In this document: one piece after another, positions 55,413 to 64,000 of the stretch
Numbering within the stretch: the first letter of the stretch is position 1
How the letters are laid out: every line of letters starts with the position of its first letter
NCBI RefSeq assembly: GCF_016862635.1
Contig: NZ_BONI01000042.1
Span: 16,841 to 80,840, forward strand
Length of the DNA: 64,000 nucleotides
Direction: 5' to 3'
From: Catellatospora coxensis
Lineage (GTDB): Bacteria > Actinomycetota > Actinomycetes > Mycobacteriales > Micromonosporaceae
Notes under the pieces: generated by a model
Told to the model about the DNA's origin: nothing
What the model saw: only the letters and a program-made list of their open reading frames with translations
The model's database searches: none
Made by a program: the position numbers and the translations under genes

Positions 55413-56165
55413 ATGGCGATTCTGGGCATCGACATCGGCGGCTCCGGCATCAAGGGCGCCCCGGTGGACGTCACCAACGGCACCCTGACCGGCGAGCGGT
55501 TCCGGGTGGAGACGCCGCAACCGTCCGACGTGACCAGCGTGGTGGCCGCGGTCGCCGAGGTGGCCGCCCACTTCGGCGCGACGGAGCGGGTCGGCGTCAC
55601 CTTTCCCGGCGTGGTGCTGCACGGGGTGACCCGCACCGCCGCCAACGTCGACAAGTCCTGGCTCGGCGCGCCCGCCCGAGACCTGTTCGGCCAGGCCGTC
55701 GGCGTGCCGGTGACCGTGCTCAACGACGCCGACGCGGCCGGCGTGGCCGAGATGACCTTCGGGGCGGGCCGCGGCCGCAAGGGCGTCACCATCATGCTCA
55801 CGCTGGGCACCGGCATCGGCAGCGCGGTCTTCATCGACGACCGGCTCGTGCCCAACACCGAATTCGGGCATCTCAAGATCAGGGGTGAGGACGCCGAGGA
55901 GCGGGCGTCGGCGCACGCGCGCGAGGTGGACAAGCTCGGCTGGGGCAAGTGGGCCAAGCACGTCGAGGAATACCTGCGCGAGATGGAGAACCTGTTCAAT
56001 CCCGACCTGTTCATCATCGGCGGCGGCGTCAGCAAGAAGTCCGAGAAGTTCCTGCCGCTGATCGACATCCGTACGCCCGCGGTGCCGGCGGTCCTGCTCA
56101 ACGAGGCGGGCATCGTCGGCGCGGCGCTCGCCGCCGCGGGGGCGGAGCCCGCCGGCGAGGACTGA
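55413..56165 (+). CDS. ppgK: Polyphosphate glucokinase
   Basis: The 250-residue ROK-type kinase begins [16 protein letters not shown] (phosphate loop) and contains [34 protein letters not shown], the NTEFGHLKI zinc-less active-site stretch and [16 protein letters not shown]. This is the actinobacterial polyphosphate/ATP glucose phosphotransferase, which makes glucose 6-phosphate in the cytoplasm. Length matches the family. It appears to be a leaderless single gene. Confidence 0.95.
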   Translation: MAILGIDIGGSGIKGAPVDVTNGTLTGERFRVETPQPSDVTSVVAAVAEVAAHFGATERVGVTFPGVVLHGVTRTAANVDKSWLGAPARDLFGQAVGVPVTVLNDADAAGVAEMTFGAGRGRKGVTIMLTLGTGIGSAVFIDDRLVPNTEFGHLKIRGEDAEERASAHAREVDKLGWGKWAKHVEEYLREMENLFNPDLFIIGGGVSKKSEKFLPLIDIRTPAVPAVLLNEAGIVGAALAAAGAEPAGED

Positions 56166-56229
56166 CCGAATACCCGCCGCGGCGCGCGCCGGCAGGGGAT
56201 GATGGCCTGGGGCGGGAAGGAACGGTCGG

Positions 56230-56352
56230 ATGCGTATCGGCAACACCGAGGTCAGGCCGCTGGGTGGGGCGTGGGGCTGCCTGGCCATGATCGCTGTGTC
56301 GCTCCTGCTCTCGCTCTTCTGCACGATCGGGCTCAACCTGATCGCCCGGTGA
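56230..56352 (+). CDS. 40-residue single-pass membrane peptide
   Basis: A short frame from ATG 56230, 7 bases after AAGGAA, encodes a hydrophobic helix ([20 protein letters not shown]) flanked by polar ends. It lies 13 bases before the next membrane-protein gene on the same strand and is likely co-transcribed with it. Function unknown. Confidence 0.65.
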   Translation: MRIGNTEVRPLGGAWGCLAMIAVSLLLSLFCTIGLNLIAR

Positions 56353-56365
56353 CCGAGGAGCCGCG

Positions 56366-56767
56366 ATGGCGTTTTCCGATCGCACGACCCTGCGCAACCT
56401 GTACCTGTACCTGGTCTGCCTGATCACCCTGGTGATCTCGATCTTCGCCGCGGTCAACCTGGTCCGCAGCACGGTCGAGCTGCTCTACCCCGACCCGGGC
56501 TATTACGGGTACGTGCCGCGCTGCGCCGAGAGCAAGCCCGGCCAGGTCTGCACGCCCACCGAGGAGGCGGCGTTCGCCGCGGAGCAGAAGCGCATCGAGA
56601 AGCTGACCCGGGACTCGCAGCGCCGCCAGGCGGTGCTGAGCATCGTCGGCTCGGCGACCATGCTGGCCATCGCGGTGCCGGTCTACATCTACCACTGGCG
56701 GCGCATCCAGGACGAGCTGCCGCCGCGCGCCCAGGTCACCGGCGGCGAGCCGCTGCCACCGGCCTGA
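56366..56767 (+). CDS. Two-pass membrane protein of the DUF5671-like type
   Basis: The 133-residue protein has two helices (YLYLVCLITLVISIFAAVNL, and ATMLAIAVPVYIYHW near 95-112) with an external loop containing two cysteines (RCAESKPGQVCTP). The pattern of a short membrane protein with RNLYLYLVCLITL is reminiscent of DUF5671 proteins. ATG 56366 follows GAGGAGCC. Function unknown. Confidence 0.75.
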   Translation: MAFSDRTTLRNLYLYLVCLITLVISIFAAVNLVRSTVELLYPDPGYYGYVPRCAESKPGQVCTPTEEAAFAAEQKRIEKLTRDSQRRQAVLSIVGSATMLAIAVPVYIYHWRRIQDELPPRAQVTGGEPLPPA

Positions 56768-56776
56768 CGGCCGGGC

Positions 56777-58000
56777 TCAGCGCAGGGTCAGCCAGAGCTG
56801 CTCGTGGCCGCGCAGCATGAGCTGGCGCGGGGTGCCGGGCGGTTCGGCGAGCCGGATGTCGCCGAACCGCTCCAGCAGCATGGCCAGCCCGCGCTGCCCC
56901 TCCAGCCGGGCCAGCGCCGCGCCCAGGCAGTAGTGCGCGCCCGCGCCGAAGCTGAGGGTGGACGTCTCCGTCCGGTCGGGGTCGAACACGTCCGGTCGGG
57001 CGAACTGGGCCGGGTCGCGGTTGGCGGCCGCCAGCAGCACCAGCACCCAGCAGCCGGCCGGGATCGGCACCCCGGCGACCTCGGTGTCCTGGGCGACCCA
57101 GCGCACCGAGAAGTGCGTGGGCACCTCGTAGCGCAGGATCTCCTCGACGAAGCGGGGGGTCAGCGACCGGTCGGTGCGCAGCCGGGCCAGCTGGTCGGGC
57201 CGCTCCAGCAGCAGGGTGAGGCCGTTGCCGAGCAGGTGGGTGGTGGTGACGAAACCGGCGTTGAACACCACGATCAGGTTGGCGACCAGCTCCTCCTCGG
57301 ACAGCTGCCCGCCGTCGGACTCCAGGGCCTGCACCAGCGCGGTGACCAGGTCGTCGCGCGGCTCCGCCCGCCGCCGCGCGGCCAGCTCGGCGAAGTAGGG
57401 CGTGATCTCCTCGGCGGCGGTGTTCGCGGCGGCCACATTGTCCGGGGTCGCGCCGCCCAGCTCCAGGATCGCGCCGAGGGCCAGGGCCCGGGGGCGGTAC
57501 CAGGCGCGGTCGGCCTCGGGCACGCCGAGCAGCTCGCCGAGCACGTTGGCGGGCAGCGGGAAGGCGAACTCGCTCATGAAGTCGACCTTCCCGCCGGCGG
57601 CCTGCTCGGCGAGGCGGTCGAGCAGGTCCGCGGTGAGGCTTTCGATCGCGGGGTCGAGCGCGTTGATCCGGCGCGGGGTGAACGCCTGGTTGAACATCTT
57701 GCGCATGCGGGTGTGCCGGGGCGCGTTGGTGAAGAACACCGAGTTCATGAACACCGCGTGTGCCCGGTTGCCCTCCCAGCTGGGTTTCGCGCCGAGCAGC
57801 GTCTCGTCCATCACCTTGAAGGTCGCCGAGTCGCGCAGCACGTGCGCGGAGGCCTCGTACCCGTGCACGACGTAGCTGTACCGGTCGCCCGGCGCGACCT
57901 TGCAGACCGGGCCGAGGGCGTGCAGCCGCGCGTAGAACGGGTACGGGTCGCGGCGCACCTCGTCGGTGTGCAGCGATGCCAGCGAGACCTCGGCGGCCAC
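56777..58000 (-). CDS. Cytochrome P450
   Basis: The 407-residue P450 has the heme loop FGAGAHYCLGAALAR (Cys about 354), the EEILRYE ExxR motif and an I-helix reading FNAGFVTTTH, in which the usual acidic residue before the conserved Thr is Val. It begins 1 base after the stop of the secreted SGNH hydrolase gene on the same strand, so the two are likely co-transcribed. It probably oxidises a small molecule; redox partners are not encoded nearby. The start is GTG 58000. Confidence 0.95.
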   Translation of the reverse strand: MAAEVSLASLHTDEVRRDPYPFYARLHALGPVCKVAPGDRYSYVVHGYEASAHVLRDSATFKVMDETLLGAKPSWEGNRAHAVFMNSVFFTNAPRHTRMRKMFNQAFTPRRINALDPAIESLTADLLDRLAEQAAGGKVDFMSEFAFPLPANVLGELLGVPEADRAWYRPRALALGAILELGGATPDNVAAANTAAEEITPYFAELAARRRAEPRDDLVTALVQALESDGGQLSEEELVANLIVVFNAGFVTTTHLLGNGLTLLLERPDQLARLRTDRSLTPRFVEEILRYEVPTHFSVRWVAQDTEVAGVPIPAGCWVLVLLAAANRDPAQFARPDVFDPDRTETSTLSFGAGAHYCLGAALARLEGQRGLAMLLERFGDIRLAEPPGTPRQLMLRGHEQLWLTLR

Positions 58001-58001
58001 G

Positions 58002-59300
58002 TCACTGCTCGTCGGAGTCGTCGGCGAGGAGCAGGTCGAGCGGGATCGCCTTGGCCATCGCCTCGTTGCCGGCGTCGTTGGGGTGGATGTGGTCGCCGCT
58101 GTCCCACTCGGGCCGCAGCTTGGTCGGGTTGGCCGGGTCGCGCAGGGCGGCGTCGAAGTCGATGACCCCGTCGAAGTCGGTGCTGGTCCGGATGTACGAG
58201 TTCACCTGCAGCCGCACCGAGTCCAGGATCGGGGTGTACGCCACCACGCCCGGAGCCGACTCGAAGGCGTTCCAGGGGCTCAGCGTACAAACGATGATCT
58301 TCAAGCCGGACTGCCTGGCCACCGAGGCCATCTGCTGGATGCGCGCGATGATGTTGTCGGCGGTGTCCTGGCTGAGCCAGACGTCGTTGATGCCGAGCGC
58401 CAGGATGACCGTGCGCACCCCGGTCTGCCCGAGCACGTCGAAGTGGAACCGGGACGCCCCGTTCATGCCCAGCTCGTTGACGCCGAGGTCGGCGCCGTTG
58501 AGGGTGAGCCGGTTGCCGGACAGGCCCGCGTTGAGGATGCCCGGCGCCCGGCCCTCGGGGGCCTCCTTGACCAGCCGCGCGGCGAGGTAGTCGGTCCATC
58601 GGCGGTCGGCGTTGACGGTCGTCTTGAGCCCGTCGGTGATCGAGTCGCCGAGCACCACGATCGAGCCCTGCCCGCTGCGGTTGAGCACGTCGAGCCCGGC
58701 CAGGTAGTACCAGTTGTTGCGGGTCTCGGCGAGCTTCGCGCCGCTGGCCGCGCTCGCGTGGTCGCCCGTGCCGATGTAGGCGGTCTCCCGGGCGTACAGG
58801 TGCCAGGTGGCCGGGTTCGGCTTCGGCTGCGCCGGCACGTAGAGGCTCACCGCGACGTCCTGCGAGGCGGGGATCTCCATCGGCACCGGATCGCTCACCG
58901 CGCTGCCGCCGGACGGGATGGTGACCGACTTCTGCCCGTTGAACGTGGCGTCCACGACCGAACCCGGCTTCAGGTCGCCGGGGCCGGCCTCGGGCCAGGG
59001 CAGGGCGAGCGTGGCGCGGCCGATGGTGAGCGGCGCGGTGCCGTACCGGTTGGACAGCCGGATGCGGGCCTGCGTGCCGCCGACCGAGGTGTGCACGAAC
59101 ATCCGGATGGTCTGGTCGGAGAAGCCGTCCTTGGACTTGCCCGCCCCGGCCGGGGTCAGCGCCGCCGACCAGGAGCCGACCCAGGCCTCCGGCTCGGGGG
59201 CGACGGCCTGGCTGTTCGCGGTGGCGACCAGCAGGGTCGAGCCCACGGTCACCAGGGTGACCAGGGCCATCAGGAATTGCCGTTGCCGGGGGCTGTTCAT
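58002..59300 (-). CDS. Secreted SGNH/GDSL hydrolase
   Basis: The 432-residue protein has a signal peptide (LMALVTLVTVGSTLLVATAN) and SGNH blocks VLGDSITDG (Ser), NAGLSGNR (Gly/Asn), LALGINDVW (Asn) and DHIHPND (Asp/His), preceded by a beta-rich N-terminal domain (about 40-190). It should hydrolyse esters or acetyl groups outside the cell. ATG 59300 is preceded by GAGGAG; ATG 59342 would add a 14-residue tail. It heads the P450 transcription unit. Confidence 0.92.
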   Translation of the reverse strand: MNSPRQRQFLMALVTLVTVGSTLLVATANSQAVAPEPEAWVGSWSAALTPAGAGKSKDGFSDQTIRMFVHTSVGGTQARIRLSNRYGTAPLTIGRATLALPWPEAGPGDLKPGSVVDATFNGQKSVTIPSGGSAVSDPVPMEIPASQDVAVSLYVPAQPKPNPATWHLYARETAYIGTGDHASAASGAKLAETRNNWYYLAGLDVLNRSGQGSIVVLGDSITDGLKTTVNADRRWTDYLAARLVKEAPEGRAPGILNAGLSGNRLTLNGADLGVNELGMNGASRFHFDVLGQTGVRTVILALGINDVWLSQDTADNIIARIQQMASVARQSGLKIIVCTLSPWNAFESAPGVVAYTPILDSVRLQVNSYIRTSTDFDGVIDFDAALRDPANPTKLRPEWDSGDHIHPNDAGNEAMAKAIPLDLLLADDSDEQ

Positions 59301-59656
59301 CGGGGTGGGGCTCCTCGGTCGCGGAGGGGTGTTGTCGACCATCGATCACCGGAACCCGGGCGTCGCCCGGCGCGCCGCGTGCGCGGCGGTGCCGGGCTCC
59401 GTGGTGTCAGGTCGGCAGTCTAAGCCGATCGGAGCGCGCTTGGCACCACCGGAATCGATGGACCGTCCGCTCCAGACGTCTGCATACGCAAATGTCCCGA
59501 TTGGAAAATGACGAGTGTACGAATCGACGACCCTAGGTGGTGGATGATTCATCCCGGCGGCGGTAACGTCCTGCGCACAGGTCGCTGCCACACACCCGGA
59601 ATCGGCCTGCCACCAGCGAATCCGCTGCCTTCTGACCAAACTGGGGTGACTCGACC
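59301..59656. other. Divergent promoter region with a dyad
   Basis: The gap between the SGNH gene and the second adenylating-enzyme gene has no coding frame. GGATGATTCATCC (59542-59554) is a perfect dyad and AT-richer DNA lies at 59490-59525. Promoters for both directions are likely here, but boxes are not clear. Confidence 0.45.
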
Positions 59657-61231
59657 GTGGGCGATCGCACATACGATCCGGCGGACAACTACGCCGCAAA
59701 GGCATTGACACTCTTCGCCGGATTCGGTGACGCCGAAGCGCTCGTCGCGGTCGACGGGCGGCGCTACTCCTACGCCGAGGTGCACGGCGAGGTGATCGCG
59801 ATGGCCGGGGCGCTGTGGGCGCACGGCGTACGCCCCGGACAGGCGCTGGGCGTGCTCGCCCGCAACCCCGCCGAGTCGATCTTCCTGCAGCTCGCGGCCG
59901 GGCTGATGGGCTGCCGCACGGCCTGGATCGCCAACAACGCCCCGCCGCGGTTCCGGCGCGGCTTCCTCGACCTGGCCGAGGTCGACGCGTTCGTCTACGA
60001 CGCCGGCAAGCTGCCCGAGATGGGCGCGGAGCTGGCCGCCCTGGCGGCACCCCGGCCGGTGTTCTGCTTCGGATCCGGCGGCAAGGGGCCGGACCTCACC
60101 GCCGGGACGCCCGCGATCACGCTGCCGTTCGATCCGGCCGGCGTCACCCACGAGCCGTCGTCGCTGTTCCAGACCGGCGGCACCACCGGCTCGCCGAAGC
60201 TGGTGCACCACGGCCACGGCTTCTTCGCCGCGCTGCACGCCCTGTCGGAGCACTACCTGCACAGCGGCCAGCCCACCCTGCGCCACCTGCTGATCGCCGG
60301 CACCTGGCACGTCAGCGCGCAGACTGCCGTGTTCATGACCCTGTTCACCGGCGGCACCGCGTTCCTGCACGACGGCCTCGACTACCCGCTGTTCTACGAC
60401 ACGATCGAACGCGAGCGCATCAACAGCACGCTGCTCGCCCCGCCGCTGCTCTACGTGCTGCTCGACGACCCGAAGTCGGCCGGGGTCGACTTCAGCAGCC
60501 TGCACACGCTGACCGTGTCGGGCGCGGCGGCCTCGCCGACCCGGCTCACCCAGGCCATCGAACGCTTCGGCCCGGTGCTGCGCATCGTGTACGGCATGAG
60601 CGAGTCCCCGTTCATCTCGGCGCTGCCCGGACTCGACCACGACCCGGCGCATCCCGAACGGCTGTCCTCGTGCGGCATCCCGTACGGCGACGTGCGCGTG
60701 CAGATCCGCGACGAGGACGGGCAGGTGCTGCCACCCGGCACGGTCGGCGAGGTGTGGATCGCCGGTTCGCTGCTGATGCGCGGCTACTGGGGCATGCCGG
60801 AGCTGACCGCGCACACGCTGGTGGACGGGTGGCTGCGCACCGGCGACGTGGGCAAGCTCGACGACGACGGCTACCTGTACCTGATGGACCGGGTCAAGGA
60901 CATGATCGTGACCGGGCTGAGCAGCACCAACGTCTTCTGCCGCCCGGTCGAGGACGCGCTGGCCACCCACCCCGAGGTGCAGGCCGCGGCGGTCATCGGC
61001 GTCCCGCACGAGCTGGAGGGCGAGTCGGTGTACGCGTACGTCGTGCGTACGCCCGACGGCGCCGTCACCGGGGCGGAGCTGATCCGGCTCGCCACCGCCG
61101 AACTCAACGCGATGTGGGCCCCGCAGCAGGTCGAGTTCATCGAGGCGTTCCCGCTGACCGAGTTCGGCAAGGTCGACAAGAAGGCGCTGCGGGAGCGGTA
61201 CGCCGCCCGCACCGGTTCTGGAGGACAGTGA
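59657..61231 (+). CDS. Stand-alone adenylate-forming enzyme (AMP-binding), paralogue 2
   Basis: The 524-residue enzyme has FQTGGTTGSPKLVHHGHGFF, VYGMSESPFIS, GWLRTGDVGKLDDDGYLYL, DRVKDMIVTG and TEFGKVDKKALRERY. It aligns along its length with the enzyme at 50026 (both open NYAAxAL.. and share GGTTG in the phosphate loop, where SGTTG is usual). It activates an unknown carboxylate. Its TGA overlaps the MFS ATG (TGATG), making it the first gene of a three-gene operon. The start is GTG 59657. Confidence 0.92.
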   Translation: MGDRTYDPADNYAAKALTLFAGFGDAEALVAVDGRRYSYAEVHGEVIAMAGALWAHGVRPGQALGVLARNPAESIFLQLAAGLMGCRTAWIANNAPPRFRRGFLDLAEVDAFVYDAGKLPEMGAELAALAAPRPVFCFGSGGKGPDLTAGTPAITLPFDPAGVTHEPSSLFQTGGTTGSPKLVHHGHGFFAALHALSEHYLHSGQPTLRHLLIAGTWHVSAQTAVFMTLFTGGTAFLHDGLDYPLFYDTIERERINSTLLAPPLLYVLLDDPKSAGVDFSSLHTLTVSGAAASPTRLTQAIERFGPVLRIVYGMSESPFISALPGLDHDPAHPERLSSCGIPYGDVRVQIRDEDGQVLPPGTVGEVWIAGSLLMRGYWGMPELTAHTLVDGWLRTGDVGKLDDDGYLYLMDRVKDMIVTGLSSTNVFCRPVEDALATHPEVQAAAVIGVPHELEGESVYAYVVRTPDGAVTGAELIRLATAELNAMWAPQQVEFIEAFPLTEFGKVDKKALRERYAARTGSGGQ

Positions 61232-63312
61232 TGACGATCCACGCCGCACCCGTGGTCGGTGACCCGGCACCGGAGCAGGCCGAGCAGGCCGCGGGGCTGC
61301 CGGTGCTGGCCGCCGCGGCGGTGTCGACGCTGGCCACCCGGATGTCGCTGCTGGTGGTGCCGTGGCTGCTGCTGGCCGGGGACGCCGGCTGGCAGGCCGT
61401 CGGGCTGGTCTCGGCGGCCCAGGTGCTGGCTTACCTGCTGGCCGGCCCGCTGGCTGTGGCGCTGGCCGACCGGCTGCGCCCGATGCGCCTGGCGGTGTCG
61501 GCCGACCTGCTCAGCGCCCCGGCGCTGGCGGGGATCGCATACTTCGCGCTGCCCGACTCGGCGTTGGCGGCGAGGTCGGGTCTGCCCGGTGCGGTCGGTC
61601 TGGGTGTGCTGGCGGCCCTGGCCGGTGCGTTGCGATCGATCGGCGACCGGGCCAGGGACGCGGTGCGCCGCGACGTCACGGACGACGGTGCGCGACCGCC
61701 GCGATCGGGTCTGGTCCGTGCGCTGCAGGTGCTCGCGGTGCTGGCCGGGGGAGCGGCGGCGGGAGTGCTCGCGGTGCGTCTGGGCCCGGCCGGGGTGCTC
61801 TGGCTGGACGCCGTGCTGTGCCTGCTCGGCGCGGCGATGCTGGTGCAGGCGGTCACCGTCCGGCCGCGCCCCGACGCCGCGACGCCGCAGTCCGAAGTGC
61901 TCAGCGGCGAGGTGCTGCCCGCCGAGGCAGGCTCGACCGCGGGCGACGCGAAGGGCTCCGCCTCGCCGCGGTCAGATGACGAACGCCGGGCGACCGACCG
62001 TGACACCGCCGGAACAGACTACGAACGGCGGGCGACCGACCGCGACGCCGGAGCCGTGGCGGAAACGGCGGCCGAGGGCCGGGTGTCCGCTGCGGCCCAG
62101 GTCGTGGGCGACCCGCCGCTCAACGGACGGGTCGCTGCTCCGCCGCGCGACGGCGCTTCGGCAGGCACCGCCGACCGCGCCCACGATGCTCCAGCGGCGA
62201 CCGACGACTTGGCTGACGATCACCCGGCGGCTGCCGCCGAGCGGACCGGCGACGGCCCCGTCACGCGTGGACGGCATGCGGCAGAGGAGGTGGGTCCGGC
62301 CGGCGACGGCCGGCAGGCGCTGCCGATCGCCCGTACCCAGGCTCGCGACCTGCGGCGTAGCGCGATGGCGGAGCTGCGGGCCGACGGGCTGGTGCGCCGC
62401 CTGGCGGCCGTGCTGTTCGTGACGAACCTGCTGGTGCAGGCCGGTGCGGTGCTGCTGGTGGCGGCCTGGGTGGAGCACGTGCTGCGGGAGCCGGGCCTGC
62501 TCGGCCTGGTCGGCGGGGCCTTCGCACTCGGCGCGGTCACCGGGTCGGTCGTGCTGACCGGGTTGACCAGGACACCGTCCCGGCACCTGGTGCTCGCGCT
62601 GGCCTTCCTCGCCGGGGGCGGGGCTGCCGCGGTCGTCGGCGGGCTGCCGCCGGTGCAGCTGATCGTCGCGGTGGTGGCCGCGGTGTGCGGGGCGACCATG
62701 TCGTCGGTGACGCCGCCGCTGGGCATGCTGCTGTCGCAGCGGGTGCCGGTGCCGGTGCGCAGCCGGGTCGGCGCGTTCGCCGCCGGAGTGGCCCACCTGG
62801 GCGTGCCGCTCGGCACGGCCGCCGCGGCCTGGGCGCTGCCCCGGCTGGACCTGCGCTGGGCGCTGGCCGCCGCGGCCGGGGCCTACCTGGTGGCGCTGCT
62901 CGCACCGGTGTTCGCGTACCGCACCTGGCGGCAGCTGAGCGCCGGTGCGCCTGCCGTGCTGACCGGTGCGGCCCGGCTGCCCGCCCGCCTGTCGGTGACG
63001 CTGGCCTACGCCAACGGCCAGTGGCTGGTGGAGGTGCGCAAGGGCCGCGCGCTGCTCGGCTCGCGGCACCTGGTGAAGAGCGCCGAGGCGCTGAACATGC
63101 TGGCCCTGCTGGACGTCCCGGGCGTACGCCGCAGCGTCGAGGAGGCGCTCACCGTCGACCAGACCGAGGCGGCCCGGCAGGCCGAGCGCATGCGCAGCGA
63201 GCTGGCCGAGCTGGAGGCGAAGCTGGCCGGGCTGTCGGAGATGGCCGAGCTGAGCGAGGTGCGGCTGCCCGTGCAGCAGACGCCGAACAACAAGGCGGCC
63301 AGCCATGGTTGA
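61231..63312 (+). CDS. MFS-type transporter with long central loop and coiled-coil tail
   Basis: The 693-residue protein has an N-terminal half with about six helices (to residue 210), a disordered 160-residue loop containing a 42-bp DNA repeat (ERRATDRD twice), a second six-helix half (about 390-565) and a C-terminal cytoplasmic tail with coiled-coil heptads (MRSELAELEAKLAGL). Ordinary MFS carriers have 400-450 residues. ATG 61231 follows GGAGG and overlaps the upstream stop. It probably exports the product of the adenylating enzyme or imports its substrate. Confidence 0.85.
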   Translation: MTIHAAPVVGDPAPEQAEQAAGLPVLAAAAVSTLATRMSLLVVPWLLLAGDAGWQAVGLVSAAQVLAYLLAGPLAVALADRLRPMRLAVSADLLSAPALAGIAYFALPDSALAARSGLPGAVGLGVLAALAGALRSIGDRARDAVRRDVTDDGARPPRSGLVRALQVLAVLAGGAAAGVLAVRLGPAGVLWLDAVLCLLGAAMLVQAVTVRPRPDAATPQSEVLSGEVLPAEAGSTAGDAKGSASPRSDDERRATDRDTAGTDYERRATDRDAGAVAETAAEGRVSAAAQVVGDPPLNGRVAAPPRDGASAGTADRAHDAPAATDDLADDHPAAAAERTGDGPVTRGRHAAEEVGPAGDGRQALPIARTQARDLRRSAMAELRADGLVRRLAAVLFVTNLLVQAGAVLLVAAWVEHVLREPGLLGLVGGAFALGAVTGSVVLTGLTRTPSRHLVLALAFLAGGGAAAVVGGLPPVQLIVAVVAAVCGATMSSVTPPLGMLLSQRVPVPVRSRVGAFAAGVAHLGVPLGTAAAAWALPRLDLRWALAAAAGAYLVALLAPVFAYRTWRQLSAGAPAVLTGAARLPARLSVTLAYANGQWLVEVRKGRALLGSRHLVKSAEALNMLALLDVPGVRRSVEEALTVDQTEAARQAERMRSELAELEAKLAGLSEMAELSEVRLPVQQTPNNKAASHG
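61979..62062 (+). repeat. 42-bp imperfect tandem repeat in the transporter loop
   Basis: Two 42-bp units encode ERRATDRD-containing segments in the disordered loop. They differ at a few positions. The repeat keeps frame. Confidence 0.7.
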
Positions 63313-64000
63313 CGGGTACGCCGCCATGCCGGAGGCGGCCGACCCGTACTGCCTGCGCCCCGGCGAGGCGGCCGCGCTGCTGGCCGGGCACCCGTGGAAG
63401 CGCTTCGCGGTGCTGGGTGACAGCGTCGCCTCGGGGGTGGGCGACCCGGTGCCCGGTTACGTGGAGCAGGCCTGGTGCGACCGCATCCGCGGCGAGCTGG
63501 CCGAGCAGCAGCCCGACCTGGCCTACCTCAACCTGGGCGTGCGCGAGCTGCGCGCGGCCGAGATCCGGGAGCGGCAACTCGATGACGCGCTGCGCTTCGC
63601 GCCGGACCTGGCGCTGATCTCGGCGGGCGGCAACGACGCGATGCGGCGCTCGTATCAGCCGGACGCGGTCGACGCCGAGCTGGCCGCGATGATCACCGCG
63701 CTGCGCGCGGCGGGTGCGGACGTGATCACGGTCGGCATGTTCGACGTCTCCTTCGCCCCGTCGTTTCCCGAGCCGGTGAAGCAGCAGGTGGGGGAGCGGA
63801 TGCGGATGCTGTCGGCGCGCACCGCGGCGCTCGCGGCCCGGCTCGGCGCGATCCACGTCAACTGCACCGGTCACCCCGCCGAGCGCGACCCGGCCAGCTA
63901 CAGCGCCGACGGCGTACACGGCAACCTGCGCAGCCACAGCATCTGCGCCGCCCTGACCGTCCGCCGCCTCGGCCTGCACCTCGGCCGCCGCAACTCTTAA
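63305..64000 (+). CDS. Cytoplasmic SGNH/GDSL-type hydrolase
   Basis: The 231-residue protein has SGNH blocks FAVLGDSVASGVGDP (Ser), YLNLGVREL, ISAGGNDAM (Asn) and DGVHGNLRSHS (Asp/His) and no signal peptide, so it should act in the cytoplasm as an esterase or thioesterase. Its ATG lies 8 bases inside the end of the MFS gene. It probably acts on the acyl product of the adenylating enzyme, for example as an editing or release enzyme; inference. The TAA ends on the last base of the window. Confidence 0.9.
   Translation: MVDGYAAMPEAADPYCLRPGEAAALLAGHPWKRFAVLGDSVASGVGDPVPGYVEQAWCDRIRGELAEQQPDLAYLNLGVRELRAAEIRERQLDDALRFAPDLALISAGGNDAMRRSYQPDAVDAELAAMITALRAAGADVITVGMFDVSFAPSFPEPVKQQVGERMRMLSARTAALAARLGAIHVNCTGHPAERDPASYSADGVHGNLRSHSICAALTVRRLGLHLGRRNS

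Noticed and set aside
59815..61230. Frame extending the transporter upstream through the adenylating-enzyme gene
   Set aside because: The upstream codons are a shadow of the adenylating enzyme; the transporter has its own GGAGG and ATG at 61231.

Overview
The window is GC-rich actinobacterial chromosome (GC-rich third codon positions, many GTG starts, frequent ATGA/TGATG gene overlaps). F420-dependent and Zur-regulated functions, DUF1876, DUF6158 and DUF6188-type proteins, and a short dispersed intergenic repeat suggest the Micromonosporaceae; the family assignment is inference. No rRNA, tRNA, CRISPR array or insertion sequence was recognised.

1-9.3 kb: the end of an aminoglycoside-phosphotransferase-like gene, then a compact class I lanthipeptide operon. 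It holds a 54-residue FxLD-type precursor (1398-1562), a full-length LanB dehydratase, a LanC cyclase, a fusion of a thiopeptide-type LanB-like domain with an isoaspartyl-methyltransferase-like enzyme, and a translationally coupled protein of unknown function. LanB to the unknown gene overlap end to start. No dedicated transporter or leader protease is visible.

9.3-19.8 kb: accessory DNA. It has a HEAT-repeat protein, hypothetical proteins, a DUF6188-like protein and a mobile-element module: sigma-like HTH protein, DUF2637/SpdB-like membrane protein, replication-relaxation protein and large serine recombinase, separated by strong GC hairpins. The recombinase gene ends in a perfect 19-bp-arm palindrome followed by the dispersed repeat, and core chromosome begins just after it. 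This looks like one edge of an integrated element whose other edge is outside or decayed.

19.8-49.8 kb: mostly core genes. A zinc uptake and regulation operon (znuA-znuC-znuB-arsR-zur, with a Zur-type operator) is followed by glycyl-tRNA synthetase, an EEP-family hydrolase, a SigB/SigF-type sigma factor, an Old Yellow Enzyme, a four-module DivIVA-like protein and a 777-residue protein with two apparent isoprenoid-synthase domains. Then come DoxX, tRNA-dihydrouridine synthase, an FAD monooxygenase-like protein, an F420-dependent oxidoreductase, RecQ helicase with a phosphoribosyltransferase-like tail, DUF1876, quinone oxidoreductase, surface/secreted proteins and a HEAT-repeat protein.

50-64 kb: a zone with a specialised-metabolism flavour. 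It contains two related stand-alone adenylate-forming enzymes, an MGT-type glycosyltransferase, a PLP-dependent decarboxylase-like enzyme, a small-molecule kinase-like phosphotransferase, polyphosphate glucokinase, a cytochrome P450 paired with a secreted SGNH hydrolase, and an overlapping operon of adenylating enzyme, MFS transporter and cytoplasmic SGNH hydrolase that ends exactly at the window edge. No carrier protein was seen, so the product is unknown.

A repeat with the core AAGGGCACCTTCTTAACGC occurs at five intergenic loci, usually in pairs, and supplies the stop codon of two genes. Several gene ends also carry long nested palindromes, each with its own sequence.
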